Both the position numbers and the translations under genes were made by a program. Positions 36,431 through 43,074 of a stretch of DNA of 44,591 bases are shown here, piece after piece. Every line of letters starts with the position of its first letter. Within the stretch, counting starts at the first letter, position 1. The notes below the pieces were generated by a model. The model was not told the DNA's origin and ran no database searches. It saw only the letters and a list, made by a program, of their open reading frames with translations. Source of the DNA: a bacterium (GTDB taxonomy: Bacteria > DRYD01); assembly GCA_030549815.1 (NCBI GenBank), contig JAUQQQ010000008.1, positions 44,457 to 89,047 of the forward strand, read 5' to 3'.

Positions 36431-37720
36431 TTAATGATATTTTTCATAGAGTTTTTCTCTAATGTTGCTTATATCTCTATATACTTTTGGACTTGCAAGC
36501 ATTACATTTATTTTTTCATAAGAATGTATTATTGTTGTATGATCTTTATTTAAGATATTTCCTATATTTTTGAAAGATAACCCAAGTATATCGCGAAGTA
36601 GATAGGTTATAACTTGCCTTGGGTATACTATTCTTTTCTCTCGAGAATTTGAGAATATATCTTCTTGGGATATTTGAAAATATTCAGTAACTGTTTCTAT
36701 AATGTTCTCAGGAGTTATTTTTGTGTCATCTATGGAAATATCTTTTATTATTTCTATCACATTTTCTATCTTTATTTTTTCATCATTAATTTGGTTTAGG
36801 TTAGTATGTGCTACTATTTTTATGATTGCTCCTTCTATTTCTCTTACATTATTTTTAAATTTATGTGCTAAAATATCTATGGCTTGTTCTTCTAATTGTA
36901 AGTTATAGTTTTCCAATTTTTTTTTAATAATGGCTTTTCTTGTTTCGAAATCTGGCATTTGCACATCTGCGATTAATCCTGATTGAAATCGCGATTTCAA
37001 CCTATCTTCTATTTCTTCTAAATCTTTAGGAGGTCTGTCACTTGTTAGAACTATTTGTTTATTTTCCAAATAAAGTTCATTGAATGTATGAAACAATTCT
37101 TCTTGAGTTCTTTCTTTGCCACTTATGAATTGTATGTCATCAATTAGAAGAACATCTACCTTTCTGTATTTATTTCTAAACTCTTCAATTTTTTTTTCTT
37201 TTATTGAGTTAACTAAATCGTTTATAAATTTTTCTGATGTTATATAAACAATTTTTTTTGATATTTTTCTTCTGTAGACAAAGTTTCCTATTGCATGTAG
37301 AAGGTGTGTTTTACCTAAACCAGTAGAACCATAAATAAATAGGGGATTGTATGCTTTACCTGGTTTTTGTGCAACCGCTAAGCAAGCAGCGTATGCAAAC
37401 TGATTGCTATTACCTACTACAAAATTATCGAATGTGAAAAATGGATTTAAGAATTCTAAAGATGTTTCTACTACTTCCTCTTCATTTTCTTTCATTCTAA
37501 CTTCAATTTTCCAAGAGTCTTCATTGTAATATTTTTCCAAAATATCTTTTAGAAGAGGGGAATACTTTTTTTCTATCCATTCTTTTATTGAATTATCTGT
37601 TGTTGTTATTATCATTTTTTTCGCGTTTTTATCTATTACTGAGCTACTTATATTGAAGCATATGTCATATGCTATTTGACCCAATTCTTCTGTAAATAGT
37701 GAAATCAATTCTTTATCCAT
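36431..37720 (-). CDS. dnaA: Chromosomal replication initiator DnaA
   Basis: DnaA opens oriC as an ATP-bound helical assembly. Walker A is GSTGLGKTHLLHAIG, Walker B VLLIDDIQF, with DRPPKDLEEIEDRLKSRFQSG as the sensor/arginine-finger region. The C-terminal domain IV has the signature LGLSFKNIGNILNKDHTTII. Length 429 is typical. The real start is ATG 37720; the open frame continues upstream only through the tRNA-Arg gene. Only 9 bp separate the tRNA 3' end and this ATG, and there is no Shine-Dalgarno sequence. dnaN and recF are not adjacent, and I see no DnaA-box cluster nearby. Confidence 0.98.
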   Translation of the reverse strand: MDKELISLFTEELGQIAYDICFNISSSVIDKNAKKMIITTTDNSIKEWIEKKYSPLLKDILEKYYNEDSWKIEVRMKENEEEVVETSLEFLNPFFTFDNFVVGNSNQFAYAACLAVAQKPGKAYNPLFIYGSTGLGKTHLLHAIGNFVYRRKISKKIVYITSEKFINDLVNSIKEKKIEEFRNKYRKVDVLLIDDIQFISGKERTQEELFHTFNELYLENKQIVLTSDRPPKDLEEIEDRLKSRFQSGLIADVQMPDFETRKAIIKKKLENYNLQLEEQAIDILAHKFKNNVREIEGAIIKIVAHTNLNQINDEKIKIENVIEIIKDISIDDTKITPENIIETVTEYFQISQEDIFSNSREKRIVYPRQVITYLLRDILGLSFKNIGNILNKDHTTIIHSYEKINVMLASPKVYRDISNIREKLYEKYH

Positions 37721-37729
37721 AATTTTGAG

Positions 37730-37803
37730 TGGGGTTGGCCGGAATCGAACCGGCAACCTTTGCCTTAGGAGGGCAACGCTCTATCCTTTTGAGCTACAAC
37801 CCC
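37730..37803 (-). tRNA. tRNA-Arg(CCU)
   Basis: On the minus strand the acceptor GGGGTTG (37803-37797) pairs with CAACCCC (37737-37731), discriminator A at 37730. The D-arm is GCTC/GAGC. The anticodon stem TTGCC/GGCAA encloses CTCCTAA, giving anticodon CCT for AGG codons. The T-arm is GCCGG-TTCGATT-CCGGC. CCA is not encoded. It overlaps the end of the upstream macrodomain gene by 39 bp and stands 9 bp before dnaA. Confidence 0.97.
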
Positions 37804-38313
37804 TTCATATACCTCATAATCTTCTTCGCTAAACAATACAAATCTTACTAATTCTATAGAAATTTTAGATATCTCCTCTATTACTGTATTTATTGCTATT
37901 ATAGATGCTTCTTTTATTGGATATCCGAATATACCTGTGGATATTGATGGAAAGGCTATAGATTTAATCCTATTTTCTTCTGCTACCTTTATGCAATTTT
38001 GGTACGTTTTTTTTAGCAACATGTTTTCTGGTTTATCTATTCCGTATCTTGGGCCTAATGCATGTATTATATATTTGTTGGGTAAATTGAAAGCTGGGGT
38101 TATAACTGCTTCTGATACTTTTATTGGAGCCAATTTTTTAGCATACTCATACAATTGTGGGCCTGCTTTTTTGTGTATTGCTCCTGATACGCCTGCTCCA
38201 GGACTTAATTCACTGTTTGCTGAATTAACAATTGCTTCTATGTCAAGTTGCTCAGTTATGTCTCCTTTTACAATCTCTATTATTTTAGAATTAATTTCAA
38301 TTCTTTTCCTCAT
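37765..38313 (-). CDS. Macrodomain protein (ADP-ribose-binding/hydrolase type), 3' end inside tRNA-Arg
   Basis: Macrodomains bind ADP-ribose or related ligands; some remove ADP-ribose or deacetylate O-acetyl-ADP-ribose. IVKGDITEQ, IVNSANSELSPGAGVSGAIH (MacroD-like 'NAAN...GGGVdgAIH', here with NSAN and PGAG) and FPSISTGIFGYP are the ligand loops. The natural domain end is EEDYEVYE; the last 12 residues (GVVAQKDRALPS) and stop are encoded by tRNA-Arg, the TAA lying in the anticodon loop. ATG 38313 is chosen because GAGGAG precedes it, although 15 bp away; a GTG at 38361 in frame would add 16 residues. Confidence 0.88.
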   Translation of the reverse strand: MRKRIEINSKIIEIVKGDITEQLDIEAIVNSANSELSPGAGVSGAIHKKAGPQLYEYAKKLAPIKVSEAVITPAFNLPNKYIIHALGPRYGIDKPENMLLKKTYQNCIKVAEENRIKSIAFPSISTGIFGYPIKEASIIAINTVIEEISKISIELVRFVLFSEEDYEVYEGVVAQKDRALPS

Positions 38314-38332
38314 TAAGAAAGTAAGTTTCTCC

Positions 38333-38452
38333 TCAACTGATGAAGTATTTTTTTTCTTCACAATAAAAATTTACTTCTTCAACGAAGTACTTTACCTTTT
38401 TGATTTCATTTATTTGGATCTTTTTATCTTTATTGTTCTTCTGGCTATACAT
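38333..38452 (-). CDS. Possible 39-residue small ORF before the macrodomain gene
   Basis: ATG 38452 opens a frame of 39 residues (MYSQKNNKDKKIQINEIKKV... YCEEKKYFIS) ending at TGA 38335-38333. An in-frame GTG at 38476 would add eight residues. The stop overlaps the GAGGAG that could serve the macrodomain ATG at 38313, an arrangement typical of translational coupling. The region between mtnP and the macrodomain gene (74 to 165 bp) would otherwise be empty. No strong ribosome binding site precedes it, and such ORFs arise by chance in AT-rich DNA. Confidence 0.3.
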   Translation of the reverse strand: MYSQKNNKDKKIQINEIKKVKYFVEEVNFYCEEKKYFIS

Positions 38453-38526
38453 ATTGCCTATAGAAAACTTATTCACTTACTTTCATTTGTTCTATCTTTA
38501 TTCTAAAAAATTCGTTGCAACTTGCT

Positions 38527-39345
38527 CTATATTAAATTAATTGATTCTATTTCAAATCTCGCATTTTCTAAAGCTCGATGCTCAGGTTCTTCTCTTGTTA
38601 AATCTATATCTTTTATAACTTCTAAGATTAATTCTTTCATTTTTTCTTGATTTTTTATAAAGTTTTCTATTGCTACTTTGTGGGATACTGGTTCTATTTC
38701 AGGATGTCCTTCTAAGCCTACATCGTAGTCTGTTATTAAAGCAACACCTGCAAAGGGTATTTGCATTTCTCTGGCTAATATTGCTTCTGGCATTTGAGTC
38801 ATATTTATCACTTCAAAGCCCATTTTACTGTAAAATTTACTTTCTGCTTTTGTAGAAAATCTTGGTCCTTCTATTACTACTACTGTTCCTTTCTCATGAA
38901 ATGATAATCCTAATTTTTTTGCTTTTTCTATAAATAAGTTCCTCAAATATTCGTTGTAGGGATTAGCAAAAGATACGTGAGTTGTTATAGGACCTTCAAA
39001 GAAAGTGTATACTCTGGATTTTGTTGCGTCGAATATCTGGTCTAATATAACTATATCACCTGGTTTTATATGTGGTTGCAGAGAACCAGCTGCGCATGGG
39101 CTTATTATATATTTTACTCCCAACTTTTTGAAAGCCCATATATTTGCTCGATAATTTATCTTAGAAGGAGGGTAACGATGATCTTTACCATGTCTTGGTA
39201 AAAAAGCTACTTTTTTACCTTCTACTTCTGCTAAAGCTATTTTATCAGATGTTGCACCGTATGGTGTTTCTACTATTATTTCTTTTGCTTCCAGAAAGGA
39301 ATAAAACCCTGTTCCTCCAAATACTCCTATGTCTGCTTTATACAT
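38527..39345 (-). CDS. mtnP: S-methyl-5'-thioadenosine phosphorylase
   Basis: MtnP splits methylthioadenosine, the by-product of aminopropyl transfer, into adenine and methylthioribose-1-phosphate. GVFGGTGFYSF is the phosphate loop, LPRHGKDHRYPPSKINYRAN and PCAAGSLQPHIKPGDIV are family signatures. The base/ribose site is EGPRFSTKAES and INMTQMPEAILAREM, with ITDYDVG. Length 272 is typical. It starts 3 bp after the DUF151 gene. Functionally it belongs with speD and speE, 26 kb away. Confidence 0.95.
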   Translation of the reverse strand: MYKADIGVFGGTGFYSFLEAKEIIVETPYGATSDKIALAEVEGKKVAFLPRHGKDHRYPPSKINYRANIWAFKKLGVKYIISPCAAGSLQPHIKPGDIVILDQIFDATKSRVYTFFEGPITTHVSFANPYNEYLRNLFIEKAKKLGLSFHEKGTVVVIEGPRFSTKAESKFYSKMGFEVINMTQMPEAILAREMQIPFAGVALITDYDVGLEGHPEIEPVSHKVAIENFIKNQEKMKELILEVIKDIDLTREEPEHRALENARFEIESINLI

Positions 39346-39348
39346 TTT

Positions 39349-39912
39349 TCACTCATCCCTTTCTTCTTTATCTTCTTTTTTTTGTTCTTCTTGGAAAAAT
39401 TTTATGAAATCCGTTGGTTTAATTTTTTCAAGGAATTGCTTGAATTTTTCTTTTTCTTCGTCTTCAGGTAAAGAGGAAATACTTTTAACTTCATGAGATT
39501 TTTCACTGTATTCAACTATAGGTATATTTTGTAATAAGCTTTCATTGACGTATATTGGAGATCCTGTTCTTACTGCTATCGCAATACTGTCACTTGGTCT
39601 TGCATCTATCTCAAAAAGTTTTTCATCTTTTTGGAGGTATATTGTTGCATAATAGGTTGATCCTTTTAGCTCGGTTATTACTATTTTTTGAATTTTTATT
39701 CCTAAAGTTTCTAGTATATTTTTTATTAAATCGTGTGTCATTGGCCTTTCAATTTTTAGTTTTTCAAGAGCTATTGCTATGCTTGAAGCTTCAAAATGTC
39801 CTATTATTATTGGTAATATTGATGACCCATTTTCTTCTTTTAGGATAACAACAGCATCATCTGTAACTATATCTGTAGCCAATTGATAAACATTTACCTT
39901 TTTCAGTTTCAT
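39349..39912 (-). CDS. DUF151 bifunctional-nuclease family protein
   Basis: The domain (residues 1-140) has the usual pattern: AVVILKEENGSSILPIIIGHFEASSIA, RPMTHDLIKNIL, ITELKGSTYYATIYL and IDARPSDSIAIAVRTGSPIYV. Some members of this family have DNase/RNase activity; in bacteria the role is poorly defined. A charged C-terminal tail (EEKEKFKQFLEKIKPTDF and many Glu/Lys) follows. The ATG lies 12 bp after the tRNA-Leu(CAA) 3' end with no Shine-Dalgarno sequence. mtnP follows 3 bp downstream. Confidence 0.92.
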   Translation of the reverse strand: MKLKKVNVYQLATDIVTDDAVVILKEENGSSILPIIIGHFEASSIAIALEKLKIERPMTHDLIKNILETLGIKIQKIVITELKGSTYYATIYLQKDEKLFEIDARPSDSIAIAVRTGSPIYVNESLLQNIPIVEYSEKSHEVKSISSLPEDEEKEKFKQFLEKIKPTDFIKFFQEEQKKEDKEERDE

Positions 39913-39924
39913 ATTTTACTAAAC

Positions 39925-40010
39925 TGCCGGAGGTGGGACTCGAACCCACACGGGGCGTGAACCCCGGGAGATTTTGAGTCTCCTGCGTCTGCCAATTCCG
40001 CCACTCCGGC
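39925..40010 (-). tRNA. tRNA-Leu(CAA)
   Basis: On the minus strand the acceptor GCCGGAG (40010-40004) pairs with CTCCGGC (39932-39926), discriminator A at 39925. TGGCGGAATTGGCAGACGC begins the D-arm. GGAGA/TCTCC encloses CTCAAAA, anticodon CAA for UUG. The long variable arm CGGGGTTCACGCCCCG and T-arm GTGGG-TTCGAGT-CCCAC are complete. CCA is not encoded. It stands 26 bp after rseP and 12 bp before the DUF151 gene. Confidence 0.97.
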
Positions 40011-40036
40011 TCCCAACCCCTCTCTTTTATTTATTT

Positions 40037-41134
40037 CTACTTAATAAAGCTTTCTCCTTTTATCAACCTTAAAACGTCATTGTATGAAACAAATAAAACT
40101 AATATTAATAACAATACTAATCCAGCTTTATGTAGAATTTCTTCTTTATCCGGCTCTATCTCTATCTTTCTATTTAACACTTTTGATAAACCTAATAATA
40201 TGTAATTTACAAAAATAAAGAATATTCTCCCACCATCAAGTGCAGGAAATGGTAATAGATTAAACAAGCCTATGACGATATTTATGAAACCTACTAACAT
40301 CATATACTGGTATATCCCACTGTTTGCAAAATCATACATTATTTTAGTTATTCCTATCGGACCAGCACTTTGCTCATATACTGTTTTTAATGGTATTGAC
40401 CCTGTAAATATACTCATTATAACTTTAAGATACTTCACTGTTAAATCATAAGTAGTAATAAAAGATTCTCTAATTCCTCTTAATATGTCTATTTTTATCG
40501 TTGGCTCTTGTTTTGGAGAAAAACCTATGAAAGAAAAATTCTGATCTTTATTGTATTCTGTTTTTACCTTAAATACTTTTGTTTCATTTCCTCTTTTTAC
40601 TTCTATTTCCAATACTTTATCTTTGCTTTTATGAATGTATTCAATCATTTTTTTCCCATCGTAATAATCAAATTTTATGTTATCTATTCTTGTAATGATG
40701 TCACCATTTTTAAGACCTACTTTCTCGGCGGGGCTTCCTTTCATTATCATTTGAATCTCTGTAGTTATTTGGTAAGTATAAATTGAAAAAAGAACAAAAA
40801 ATATAAATAAAGCAAGTATGTAATTAAATAACGGACCTAAGACTATTACAATAAATCTTGCCCAAAGTGGTTTAGAGTAAAAATTAGTCTCACTCAATAC
40901 TTCTCCTTTTTTGTATTCTTCCCCTTCGGGTAAAACATATCCACCAATAGGAAATAACCTTATACTATATTTTGTCCCATTTATTGTTTTTGACCACAGT
41001 TCTTTTCCTAAACCTATTGAAAATTCTAATACTCTTACATTAACTAGTTTACATCCTAAATAATGTCCATATTCATGAAAGAGTATAATAAAAAAGAAAG
41101 CAAGAACAACCAATATTATACTAATTATATCCAT
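40037..41134 (-). CDS. rseP: Site-2 protease RseP (M50 zinc metalloprotease)
   Basis: RseP cleaves membrane proteins within the bilayer, for example anti-sigma factors and signal-peptide remnants. HEYGH (about 20-24) is the HExxH zinc site in the first membrane helix. IRLFPIGGYV follows. One PDZ domain lies at about 125-200 (GSPAEKVGLKNGDIITRID). The third zinc ligand is in NLLPFPALDGGR, followed by the last membrane segment. Only one PDZ domain (E. coli has two), common in short bacterial forms; length 365. AAAGGA lies before the ATG, overlapping the stop of the AccB-like gene. Confidence 0.96.
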   Translation of the reverse strand: MDIISIILVVLAFFFIILFHEYGHYLGCKLVNVRVLEFSIGLGKELWSKTINGTKYSIRLFPIGGYVLPEGEEYKKGEVLSETNFYSKPLWARFIVIVLGPLFNYILALFIFFVLFSIYTYQITTEIQMIMKGSPAEKVGLKNGDIITRIDNIKFDYYDGKKMIEYIHKSKDKVLEIEVKRGNETKVFKVKTEYNKDQNFSFIGFSPKQEPTIKIDILRGIRESFITTYDLTVKYLKVIMSIFTGSIPLKTVYEQSAGPIGITKIMYDFANSGIYQYMMLVGFINIVIGLFNLLPFPALDGGRIFFIFVNYILLGLSKVLNRKIEIEPDKEEILHKAGLVLLLILVLFVSYNDVLRLIKGESFIK

Positions 41135-41138
41135 AGTT

Positions 41139-41636
41139 TTATATCCTTTCTGCTAATATTATATCCTTTCCAAAGTCTACCCAATCCTCTTGTTTTACAA
41201 AAATATCCATTATTCTGAATTTAAAATTTAATTCGATAGGATGTTTTATGTTTAAAATTTCAATCTCACCTATTTTTTTATTAGCTTCTATTTCTGTTTC
41301 CTTATTTACCCAATCTTCCAGTTTTATTGTTCCTACTAATGTTGATGAAATATAAAATTTATTATCATCGATGTATTTTAATTTAACTCCTCCCAAATCT
41401 TCTACACGTTCTAAAGATAAGTTTATTTCTTCTGGATTTTTTTCTTTTGTTTCTTTTTTCAAATCTATTTGTAAATCTTTTTTTATGTTTTTATCTTTTT
41501 GTTGTTTTGTAATAGGTTTAGTAATTTTTATCTTAAGGAAGCTTGTTCCATCTTTTTGCTCAAAATCAAAATATCCTATCTTATTATCTTTCATTATTTG
41601 GATCGCTTTTATAAAAATATCCTCTATTTTTGACAT
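41139..41636 (-). CDS. AccB-like protein lacking the biotinyl lysine
   Basis: The 165 residues follow the AccB layout. An N-terminal helix-strand segment (IEDIFIKAIQIMKDNKIGYF) is followed by a Lys/Glu/Asp-rich linker and a C-terminal biotinyl-type domain (about 95-165: SSTLVGTIKLEDWV ... FVKQEDWVDFGKDIIL). A gap-free alignment of the last 40 residues with AccB at 8285-8773 puts IEILN opposite IESMK, so N129 replaces K128. The nearest lysine is K131, two positions off. It therefore looks like a non-biotinylated paralogue. Plant BADC proteins are such paralogues and inhibit acetyl-CoA carboxylase; that is an analogy only. It lies 4 bp before rseP. Confidence 0.65.
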   Translation of the reverse strand: MSKIEDIFIKAIQIMKDNKIGYFDFEQKDGTSFLKIKITKPITKQQKDKNIKKDLQIDLKKETKEKNPEEINLSLERVEDLGGVKLKYIDDNKFYISSTLVGTIKLEDWVNKETEIEANKKIGEIEILNIKHPIELNFKFRIMDIFVKQEDWVDFGKDIILAERI

Positions 41637-41646
41637 TTAGAAATGC

Positions 41647-42621
41647 TTATTGAGAATTTATTATTATGGTATTTGCTACCAATTTATTGTTGTCAGAATT
41701 TATGCTTAATTCTACTTGTTTGTTCATTAAATTTCTTAATTCTTGTGTATTATTTAGTGGTATGTACTTTCCACTTTTTTTAACGAATATGCTTGAGTTT
41801 GGATTTATTTCTATTTCATAAATTTTATCTGATACTACGACTAATTTATTTTCATTAATATCTTTTATTATTCCTGTTATTTTGTTTGAATTGGTATTTG
41901 ATAATATTGATGAATTGTTATTTGCATAAATAAGATTGTTGGAATTGATTGTTGGTTCTTGTTTATAATAGTAAGGTGTTTTTTCTTGCATTTTTCCAAT
42001 GTAGTAATAGTTGGGAATTTGGCTTTCTGTTACTGATGACATAGTTTCATAGTAAAATCTTGGTGAATAATAATTATTTGCTAATAAGTTATTGTAGAAA
42101 TCGATGTTTTGAGCTAATGCAGGAGAACCTCCTATTGTATTACTGTTTTTTACAGGTACATAATTGTAGTAGTTTATTTTTGCTGTATATACATCAACTG
42201 TAGGGTATACCACTGATTGATAATCTACAGGTAAATACCCAACGTAGCTTACTTTATAAGGTGTTTGAATATTGTATTGTTGATAATTAGCTTCCCTATA
42301 TAAAATCTGGTATTCTGGTTTAGCTTCATTATTTTGCAAATAATTTACGTTTTGGTTATCAACTACTATTGATTTAACTACACCATCTTCATATTTTACT
42401 GTTACGTTTGCATTTTCAAATAAAGATGCGGGAGAGACTTTTTGTCCTGTATTATCTAAAACAGTTAAATCTTTAGAAACAGGTAAATTAAGAATGTCTG
42501 TATCGGTTTTTATTATAACACTATCTGCACCAAATCTAACAAATTTACCATTTATAACTTGCCCATAGCTTACCAAGCTTACCATGATTATTATGAGTAC
42601 TAAAACAATTAAATTTCTCAT
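41647..42621 (-). CDS. Secreted Tyr/Asn-rich protein with two DUF5666-like beta domains
   Basis: A signal peptide occupies residues 1-20 (MRNLIVLVLIIIMVSLVSYG). Residues 21-90 (INGKFVRFGADSVIIKT ... VSPASLFENANVTVKYEDG) and 245-324 (ITGIIKDINENKLVVVSD ... NLMNKQVELSINSDNNK) both resemble the small OB-like beta domain of DUF5666. The region between them, about 150 residues, is rich in Tyr, Asn and Gln (YYSPRFYYETM, NYYYIGKMQEKTPYYYKQEP). No catalytic motif is visible. AGGAGGG precedes the ATG. The N-terminus is very like that of the Tyr-rich protein at 13065-13421. An extracellular structural role is a guess. Confidence 0.75.
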   Translation of the reverse strand: MRNLIVLVLIIIMVSLVSYGQVINGKFVRFGADSVIIKTDTDILNLPVSKDLTVLDNTGQKVSPASLFENANVTVKYEDGVVKSIVVDNQNVNYLQNNEAKPEYQILYREANYQQYNIQTPYKVSYVGYLPVDYQSVVYPTVDVYTAKINYYNYVPVKNSNTIGGSPALAQNIDFYNNLLANNYYSPRFYYETMSSVTESQIPNYYYIGKMQEKTPYYYKQEPTINSNNLIYANNNSSILSNTNSNKITGIIKDINENKLVVVSDKIYEIEINPNSSIFVKKSGKYIPLNNTQELRNLMNKQVELSINSDNNKLVANTIIINSQ

Positions 42622-42690
42622 GTCTTTTTCCCTCCTATTTTTTCATCTTCCCTAATTCTTTTATTCCCATTATTTTTATTTTTATACAAT

Positions 42691-42978
42691 TTACTTTGTA
42701 AAAAAAATGTTAAAAAAAAGTGAAAGCAGCTTTTTGTTATCAACATTTTTTATGCTCTTTTCTATATCTTCTTTTAGGATTCTTATTTTTTCTAATATTT
42801 TTTTCTTTTCTTGTAACCTTCTTTCTAAAAACTCCCAAATCTCTTTTTCATTTTCATAGTGTTTTTGCAGAATTATTATGAAATTAATAAAATCAAAATT
42901 AGTCATTTCATCATTATAAAGATAATACAACTTCTCTATCTTTGTGAAAGTTTCTTTGAAATTAGTAACATTTATCAT
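42691..42978 (-). CDS. Small helical (coiled-coil) protein of unknown function
   Basis: I do not recognise it. The 95 residues are almost wholly helical, with a charged heptad-like stretch at about 45-80 (FLERRLQEKKKILEKIRILK) and a hydrophobic end (LLSLFFNIFFTK). GGAG lies 4 bases before ATG 42978. It is divergent from uvrC across 96 bp and begins the second minus-strand block, 69 bp before the secreted protein gene. Confidence 0.65.
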   Translation of the reverse strand: MINVTNFKETFTKIEKLYYLYNDEMTNFDFINFIIILQKHYENEKEIWEFLERRLQEKKKILEKIRILKEDIEKSIKNVDNKKLLSLFFNIFFTK

Positions 42979-43074
42979 TTTGCTCCATTAATAATAAAGT
43001 TATACAAAAAACATATTTTATCCTTCTTTTGTGTTTTGAATGAGTAGCAATTTGATTTGTCGAAAAATATAGAT

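Noticed and set aside
36431-37756. Longer dnaA form starting at 37756
   Set aside because: The additional 12 codons are the tRNA-Arg sequence; ATG 37720 gives the normal DnaA N-terminus.
37937-38506. 189-codon plus-strand open frame
   Set aside because: It is antisense to the macrodomain gene, hydrophobic by codon reversal, and has no ribosome binding site or recognisable motif.
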